Source: Nymphaea colorata
Lineage: Eukaryota; Streptophyta; Magnoliopsida; Nymphaeales; Nymphaeaceae
DNA length: 64,000 nt
NCBI RefSeq assembly: GCF_008831285.2
Contig: NC_045144.1
Span: 11,511,672 to 11,575,671, forward strand
Direction: 5' to 3'
The number at the start of each line of letters is the position of its first letter. The first letter of the stretch is position 1. The notes under the pieces were generated by a model, which saw only the letters and a list, made by a program, of their open reading frames with translations, had not been told where the DNA came from and did not search any database. This document shows, one piece after another, positions 57,541-64,000 of the stretch. The position numbers and the translations under genes are program-made.

Positions 57541-58065
57541 AGTACGATACACCCCCCGTATCGTAAATGGGGGTGTATCGGCCCTGTATCGCACGTATCA
57601 TACAATACGAGGTAATTTTGAAAAAGGGCCACCCGACACCTCCTTTTTCACTTTTTCTTTAAAACGTCCAAGAGTTCTTCATTTGTAACGTGGGGATTGT
57701 GTGTCCAAGGGGGGAGATTATCAATTTTGACCATGAAAACATCAATTTTCACCATGAAATCGAAGATTAAAGGGTCGATTTGTGCGTGGGTGGTTGATTT
57801 TCGTTGGAAGGAAAGGAGTTTTCTTCATTTCTTCTTCGTAAGGTATGAAATCTCATGTTTTTACCGTACAATCGTAGATTGAAAGATTTTGAATGTTTTT
57901 CATTAAGTTTACCATAATATTTCGTTTTTTTTTTTTGAAGATATAGATCCTACATGGCAATGGTGCGAAAGGGTGAAGGAGATAACCGCTTCAAACTCAA
58001 ATGTAGCTTTTGTGGGAATACATTTTCAGGAGGGATTAGTAGAATGAAACACCATTTGGCAGGCC
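57541..58065 (+). pseudogene. hAT transposase start with BED zinc finger (remnant)
   Basis: After a segment with repeated GTATCGTA-like motifs (57541-57610), a reading begins near 57945 with DPTWQWCERVKE. A one-base frameshift later it continues as NRFKLKCSFCGNTFSGGISR and MKHHLAG. This is a BED-type zinc finger with its C-X2-C and H-X-H-like ligands, as found at the N-terminus of plant hAT transposases. No catalytic hAT domain follows, so this is a truncated remnant. The upstream part resembles the intronic insertion at 34.2-34.9 kb. Confidence 0.8.
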
Positions 58066-58517
58066 TGATTCTTTATATTGTAGGATTCTAGGTTTTGTGC
58101 TAAAGAAATGTGTAGATCGGTTATACTATTTAATTGTTGAGACATGAGACTAGTGTCTTCATTATGAAGTAAATGTTTTCCATTTTGAAAATAACAAGTA
58201 TGATTGAATTGGTTGTTTTTTATAGTGCTCTTAGTTTTTTGGTATAATTCTAAGTTAAGGTATTCTGGTTGATTCATATGGTAGCGAAATAGTATGCCAA
58301 ACTTTTAAGGTTCATACCATTCATTGTACAAACATTCTTCGTAGTCTGAGTAACTATCGTCTGATTGATAATGTGCATAATATTCTAACATACTCCATTG
58401 TACTTCCATCCTATTATTAAACACTAATTGTTTTAATTTGTTTATGAATTTTTTAACAATCACAAATTTTTGAGACGTTTTATAACTTTGTTTCTGGCTA
58501 TTTGTTTTACCTATTTA

Positions 58518-58677
58518 TTGTAAATTTTTTGGTTTTTTTGGGTTATCATATTTATCGGTAATTAGGGTCTTATGTTTTGGGTATATTTCAGGATTTAGAT
58601 ATTCTAGTCTATCCATATAATGATGTGAAAGAGTATAAAGTAAACTAATAAAATTACTACTAATTTTGGCTAGTATA
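58518..58677. repeat. Repeat module A, copy 1
   Basis: Contains TTAGGGTCTTATGTTTTGGG and TATTTCAGGAT, and ends AAATTACTACTAATTTTGGC. It is about 93% identical to 59921-60077 in the same orientation. Confidence 0.92.
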
Positions 58678-59445
58678 AGAGTATTAAATATTTTTGGATT
58701 TTTAAACAAACGCAGTTTTCCAAAATCAAAGGGTTCTTTAGGTACGGTTTTTCGAAATCAAAAAGTTCTTGAGCCTACTAGGTACTCATCACTTTTTATC
58801 CCGCAGTCCTATGTATCATTTATACAACTTCACACTCTGTTTACGAGTTTTTTGTTTTAGGCTGGAAAAATTCCTTTCACAGGAATAGGTTTCTACGAAC
58901 AGATAACACATCTATTATAAAAAATAACAAACTAGAACATGGTAAGCTTATGGTATGATTCCCCCGATTTTGAAAACTTTTTAAATTCTCCTTTCATAGA
59001 ACACCATGTGTGACACCATGTCATCCCATTCAGACCTCACCGTTTGTATACTTTTTTCTCCTAAACGGTCTTCTTATATCGGCGGGTACATCTTTTCCAC
59101 AATAGCCTATTGGTCTTAGAGGATTTACACAGTGGCTCGTCCAGAGTGTCAAGAACTCAGAAACACGGGAATCATATTATAAACAAAACATGTTATAATA
59201 GGTTCTTCCTTATAAAGCATGGTCCCTATGCATTGATCCTGGCTAGGGCCAAAACTTCCAACAATAAAACACAAAGATTCATAACAACAGATTATGTATG
59301 CGTATGCAAAGATACATGCTTCCGGGGAAGAGACTTTTCCGTTTGACTTATAAGCGAAACACTAAAGAAAACTTTAAACACACATAAAAACTTTCATTAA
59401 AAGCAGAACATACTTACAACACCAAGAGCGTACTACTAGGCTCTG

Positions 59446-59700
59446 ATACCAAACAGAATAGCGGGCAAACAGAAAAGGGGGCTGGATTTAAGCACAAAAG
59501 CGCCGGTTCGCTTTTACAGCAGCATGGGAGGCAGAGGAGAAGAGGAGTGGAGAAGAAGAAAAGGAAGGGGAGTGAGGAAGGGAAAAGGACTTAAGCATTT
59601 ATAAGCAAGTACTCGGTGGTGGATGGGTGAGAGGATGATGAGTACAGACGCCGGGGTGGTGCATATATAGGCATCAGACTTCCAAACGAAGGAAGAATTT
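59446..59700 (-). repeat. LTR-like module B, copy 1
   Basis: On the minus strand this reads as an LTR end: TATATATGCACC, then a TTATAAATGC TATA-like box, a pyrimidine-rich stretch, AAAAGCGAACCGGCGC, and finally TGGTATCAGAG, the initiator-tRNA primer site (plus strand CTCTGATACCA at 59439-59450). It is repeated at 60447-60690 with the same primer-site match. Confidence 0.75.
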
Positions 59701-59920
59701 TGAACATAAGTGCTCATGATCCTCAGTTATGATTATATACACACTAAGGGAAATATTAGGATAAATAGGGTAAAAGACAATTATATATAGAAACCTAAGA
59801 ATATCTCAAAAAACCTTATGGAAAAAGATGCTCCAAAATCTTCCCTGATTACTTCAAGAAGATCACCTTAAGATCAACCACAAACCCAACACCCATCAAC
59901 TCCACCCGTAGTATTGTAAA

Positions 59921-60077
59921 CTTTTTGGTTTGTTTGGGTTATCATATTATATCTGTAATTAGGGTCTTATGTTTTGGGTATATTTCAGGATAAAGATATT
60001 CTAGTCTATGCATATAATGATGTGAAAGAGAATAAAGTAAACTAATAAAATTACTACTAATTTTGGCTAGCATAAAG
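59921..60077. repeat. Repeat module A, copy 2
   Basis: Direct repeat of 58518-58677 at an offset of about 1.4 kb. A few substitutions and a 1-bp indel. Confidence 0.92.
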
Positions 60078-60446
60078 GAAATAAAGAGGAAGGAATCTCA
60101 CACGCGTCAAAAAAGTAAAAGTAGCAAGACATGCGGCTTCTCATTGAGAAAAAGTGAAGGCGGTTACTGTAGCAGTCACTGTAGCGCACTATATCAACAA
60201 AACAAATCCTATTTTTAACTTGGAGGATTTTTCTAAAGATAAGTTTATCACGTTTCTTCTCAAACGGATGATGCTTAAGTTTTACATGAAAAGCACTATA
60301 CACATGGGAAGTTTAACAATAACTTGCAAGGGTCAAGTTTTACCGGTCTTGACGAACGTTAGACTGCAGGGTTAAGGACTCAGCAACTTCGTCTCTACTT
60401 CTTTGAAAAAATGTCTACTGCCATGCTGGATTAGTATCTTCTTCGC

Positions 60447-60690
60447 TATCTGATACCAAACAGAAAAGGGGGTCAGAATTAAGCACAAAAGCGCCGGTTC
60501 GCTTTTACAGCAGCATGGGAGGTAGAGGAGAAGAGGAGTGGAGAAGAAGAAAAGGACGGGGAGTGAGGAAGGGAGAAGGACTCAAGCACTTAGAAGCAAG
60601 TACTCGGTGGTGGATGGGTGAGATGATGATGAGTATAGACGCCGAGGTGGTGCATATATAGGCATCGGTCTTCAAAACAAATGGACATAT
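60447..60690 (-). repeat. LTR-like module B, copy 2
   Basis: Direct repeat of 59446-59700, about 93% similar, with TCTGATACCA at its left edge. Module A again lies to its left, so an A-B block appears twice. Confidence 0.75.
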
Positions 60691-61010
60691 TCAGGAAATA
60701 TTAAGATTTCTTGCCAGAAACCCTGGACTACGAAAAAAAGGGATTAAAATTCTGCTTAGTCAAATTTCAGTAGAAAAAACATGTTGATAACTCTTTTTGT
60801 GAATGTTATAAAGGATTTGGGATCATCCTGGCAAGCATTAATCTAAGGAAAAGTAACAAATAGTAGTACTACGAAGTATAAAATCGATACAAAAGCCATC
60901 ATTGAATCTATGACGAGTAAATGTATAAGAATGATTAAACCTATGGCTATTAATCCTGAAGAATTAAAAGGATTGGACTAGAATATTAGTAAAAATTTAG
61001 AAATAAATGC

Positions 61011-61013
<3 letters not shown>

Positions 61014-61070
<57 letters not shown>
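61014..61070. repeat. (AT)n microsatellite
   Basis: Long alternating AT tract with a single CATATA interruption. Another lies at 61389-61418 and another at 62412-62442. Confidence 0.95.
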
Positions 61071-61073
<3 letters not shown>

Positions 61074-61385
61074 TTGTCTCATTTATCATGTATGAATATT
61101 ATATGGCGAGGAATTTCTTAGGTATAATATGGTAGTTGTATATCTCGGGAATGTCTTAGGAAAATCTCGGCAATTTTTAAAAAAAAATTAAAAGATTTAA
61201 TAAATTCTAAAACATAAAAAATAAAAATTAATAAAAAAAAGCAAAAAACATGTATAATATGCATTTTTTTTCTTTTTTTTTGATGTTTTTTTTTAAATAA
61301 ACGTGTCTAATTGCCGATTTATACGGCTGACTTATTTCTCAAGTATTATTTGCATTTTTTTAATAATATACATTTTATGTGACAA

Positions 61386-61420
<35 letters not shown>

Positions 61421-61735
61421 CTTATTTGTTTCATTATGTACTTGTGGTTACAAACATTCAAATTCATCTCTATAGGTGTATTTAAAAGTTAATCTCATGA
61501 GAAGAACTGTAATTGTGCAAATGGAGGACCTAAATTTCGTTTTTCTCATAATATACTTGGAGTTAGAATCATTCAAATGAATGTCTTTATATATGAATAT
61601 AAGTTAATCTCATTGGACGAGTTACAATTGTGCAATTGAAGGATCTAAATCTTGTTCATTTCATTATGTATTATAGTGATTCATTTGAAGGATTGTAATG
61701 ATAGGTACACAATGAAATGAGCAAGACCTAAGTCC
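61421..61735. repeat. Degenerate tandem repeats ending in a hairpin
   Basis: Two units of about 115 bp share GTTAATCTCAT, AATTGTGCAA and GA-GGA-CTAAAT blocks. The segment ends in an inverted repeat with arms 61641-61670 and 61706-61735 and a 35-bp loop. It is probably the end of a MITE-like element. Confidence 0.7.
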
Positions 61736-61831
61736 TTCGTTTGTAAAATCATAGTTTGATTAATGAGATTTACTTATAATAGTATCTATAGAGATTTATT
61801 TTGAGTGATTGTATATATATATATATAAGGC

Positions 61832-62020
61832 GATTGAAATTTGTCAGTTGCCATATGACCAATAATTTGAAATCCATTACTAAAAAACAGTAGGCATGAG
61901 GTATTAGCTACAATATAGTATAGTGACAGTTTATGGTGATTGTAGCAACAGTTTAGCTTTTTGCATCCATAGTTTCAAATTTTTAGCTATCTAACAACAT
62001 CTAGCAGCTACCAGATTCAA
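61832..62020. mobile_element. MITE-like palindromic repeat, copy A
   Basis: About 190 bp with imperfect inverted ends. It starts GATTGAAATTTG and its reverse-complemented end reads GACTTGAATCTGGTAGCTGC. It is homologous to the adjacent 62040-62243. No clear target duplication. Confidence 0.65.
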
Positions 62021-62039
62021 GTCTCTTATATATCTAGGT

Positions 62040-62243
62040 GATTGAAATCTGTTGGCTGCTGGATGTTGCTAGATGACTAAAATTTTAAAAACTATTGTTA
62101 GAAAACACTTACCACTGGGGTTATCTACTGTTTATAGTATAACGACAACATGTTATAGTGGTTTTAGCAGCAACTTTATGTTTTTTTTGGTGACGTTTTT
62201 CAAATTGTTAACTATCCATCAACATCCAGGCAAATTTCAATTC
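62040..62243. mobile_element. MITE-like palindromic repeat, copy B
   Basis: Starts GATTGAAATCTGTTGGCTGC, and its reverse-complemented end reads GAATTGAAATTTGCC...GGATGTTG. Internal blocks AAACTATTGTTAGAAAAC and TTATAGTGGTTTTAGCAGC match copy A (with indels). The two copies are separated by about 20 bp. Confidence 0.65.
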
Positions 62244-62249
62244 TGCTGT

Positions 62250-62407
62250 ATGCCCAATACCCATATTTTTCAACATTGCCGAGTTGGCACCCATATGACT
62301 TAGGTTCTATGTTTTTACTTTTTGATTCTTATGTTTTTTGACTTATATTTCCATTCCTTTATTTAAAAATCAAATTACTTGGCCATATCATGGTACTGGT
62401 TAGAAAA

Positions 62408-62445
<38 letters not shown>

Positions 62446-63152
62446 GTTTTAGCAAGCCATATTTCTCATGAGTATTGTCAGATATCCATAAAAAAGAAAA
62501 ATCAGGAATGGACACAGAAGGAAACTCTACCTTAGCAACTCTGCAACCTCTGGCTATGTCCACATCTAGTGAAATGGCAAAGCAAGGGGTCGAAAGGGGC
62601 AGCAGATGATGAGGGCTTCCCCAAAAGCTGTTATGGAAGGAACTACATTTTCTTTTATCTATTGATGCAGCTGCAAACCAATGCAAGCCAATTCAAGCCG
62701 ATCTTAACAACATTGCTATGGGATCCTAAAAGATGTAATCATAAAAAAAGGCTCTTATTTTGTGAGCTATATTTATACAAAATGAATCAATATAGTCTTT
62801 TCCTATTTCTGGGGAAATAAAATTTAGATGAATTTAGCAAGGTGCATTTTTATGAGACAAAATAGGTAGCTGCATTGACTTTAGATGCCACTTTTATGTC
62901 TGTATGATATGATTGAGAATTAAAAGAACCTTTCTTCTTGATTGGTTTTAGATTGCTTCCATAGCCTATCAAATTTTCTAAAAACAAGAAAATTACAACG
63001 TAAATGAGTTTTTTAGCAGCTTTATGCTATTTTCTGTTGGTATTTGTGGCGTAAATTTATTTAGCAATACTTTTCTAATCTATTTGTGAGCTCTTTTCAG
63101 TTGCCTGAGGACTTCCCATTGTTTTATGAATAACTTGCTTTTATTTTGTCAG
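62250..63152. other. Upstream intron or flank of the EXS gene; no exon recognised
   Basis: AT-rich sequence with an (AT)n tract at 62412-62442. Earlier exons of the EXS protein should lie on the plus strand, but none of the expected EXS segments was found here, so this may be a long intron or the fragment may begin at 63153. Confidence 0.45.
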
Positions 63153-64000
63153 CTCTGAAATATTCAACTGCAGTCTCAGTCGTATTCCTTTATGCACTCA
63201 AATATCATGTGTTTCTTGAAAGCTGGGTGAGCTTTTATCGCCCAATGTGGCTTTTCTCAAGTGTTGTAAATTCACTTTATTCTTTTTGCTGGGATGTGAA
63301 GCAGGATTGGGATTTGAGGCACGTGCTTTATCTATGTAAAACATGACATCGTGTGGTGTAAAATTATTTGTTGGTTATTGTCTATGCATGTGACTTCTCT
63401 TCTCTTTTATCTAGTGTTTTCTTCAAAATTTTCAAGTTCAAAGCACCTACCATATGCTCAAACTTGTTATATGGACGTCAATGGGTGAGTATTCTTTAGC
63501 CGTCTTCCTTTTTCTTTTTATCATGTTCTTCTGAATGTTTGTGGATTTGCAATTTGAGCTGTTCAAGACATTATAATTGTCATCTACTAGTTGTATTGCT
63601 TGCGAGGTGTGGTATACTTTTGTATTTTTAATTTGTGGCATGTTATTGTCCACTTAATTTGATGGATTGTTTAATTGGCCGCAACATTTTTTGCCTTCTT
63701 TGTTCTGATTTCTTCTCATGAGAGATGGTTGTTACTTATTAACTCCATTTGCTACCACTGAATGGGAAAAATGTCCATACCTATTCCAATTCAGCAACTT
63801 GCTTGCTTGTTGCCAGCCTAAGCAATGCAGTAGCTTTTTCTTGATTAGTTACCTGCCAGAAGTGAAGCTTGACACACTATTATCCTTATCAATATTAATA
63901 ATATAATTAGAAGAAGGTGCCTTTGATGCATAAATAACTTCATACTCATTATAAAATTCACAAATATAGTTTTTCATTGCAAGGATTTTTTCATATCCTT
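63153..64000 (+). CDS. EXS-domain protein, partial (At5g35730-like)
   Basis: Two exons of an EXS-domain membrane protein (ERD1/XPR1/SYG1 family; the domain is also found in PHO1-type transporters). Exon 63153-63318 follows a TTTTGTCAG acceptor and encodes LKYSTAVSVVFLYALKYHVF, LESWVSFYRPMWLFSSVVNS and LYSFCWDVKQDWDL. Exon 63415-63484 follows a TTATCTAG acceptor and encodes VFFKIFKFKAPTICSNLLYG then RQW, ending at donor GTGAGT. The frame joins perfectly across a 96-bp intron whose donor is AG/GCACGT, that is GC rather than GT. No stop or frameshift is seen, so this could be a functional gene running past the window. No further exon was identified up to 64000, so the last 500 bp are presumably intron. 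The upstream half of the EXS domain was not found. Confidence 0.85.

Noticed and set aside
1-64000. CRISPR array, bacterial operons, rRNA or tRNA genes.
   Set aside because: The window is plant nuclear DNA; repeated units are transposon-related or satellite-like, and no tRNA cloverleaf or rRNA sequence was recognised.

Overview
This is a plant nuclear genomic window, most likely from an angiosperm. The evidence is split-exon gene pieces of green-plant families (Toc159 chloroplast import GTPase, condensin-II CAP-D3, an FHA/AAA ATPase of the At1g02890 type, an ALA2-type P4-ATPase, an EXS-domain protein), Ty1/copia retrotransposons with plant-type primer-binding and polypurine signals, hAT-type DNA transposon remains and abundant AT and CT microsatellites. 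I cannot name the species. Overall the DNA is AT-rich and gene-poor, and nearly every recognisable gene here is a fragment or is broken.

Left third (1-20 kb): AT-rich intergenic DNA with microsatellites and short direct repeats. A decayed Ty1/copia element on the + strand (about 5.5-7.4 kb) has a GC-richer minisatellite in its leader. From 7.4 to 19.8 kb I find no convincing host gene, only small tandem repeats and one copy (14.15-14.45 kb) of a dispersed repeat that recurs inverted at 38.06-38.33 kb.

Middle (19.8-45 kb) is a gene-fragment island. On the minus strand: a retroelement leader with gag-like coiled-coil ORF (19.8-20.7 kb), a DnaJ/ATJ49-like pseudogene (22.3-23.0 kb), an acidic-domain piece of Toc159 (23.7-24.35 kb), an unidentified terminal exon (27.4 kb) and three exons of a P4-ATPase (28.8-29.7 kb). 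On the plus strand: the 5' half of an FHA/AAA ATPase gene with introns (30.6-37.1 kb), a CAP-D3 fragment with a 450-bp tandem duplication (39.2-41.0 kb), the GTPase domain of a Toc159 gene (41.6-42.9 kb) and a coiled-coil (SCD2-like) exon (44.5 kb). Each carries stops, frameshifts or truncation. The two Toc159 pieces are adjacent parts of the same protein but lie 17 kb apart on opposite strands.

Right third (45-64 kb) is transposon-dominated. It holds a 599-bp non-autonomous element with an exact 8-bp target duplication (45.08-45.68 kb) and a nearly complete minus-strand Ty1/copia element with two LTRs (49.24-55.87 kb). That element has an unusual GC-rich leader of about 178-bp tandem repeats and an array of AACCGGTT-like palindromes. 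Further right are a second copia LTR plus RNase H tail (57 kb), a hAT BED zinc-finger remnant (57.9 kb), twice-repeated LTR-like modules (58.5-60.7 kb) and a pair of MITE-like palindromic repeats (61.8-62.2 kb). The window ends inside a plausible host gene, an EXS-domain protein (63.15 kb onward), which appears to use a GC-AG intron.

No operon-like or cooperating gene system is visible. The main biological content is gene-fragment shuffling and retroelement structure.
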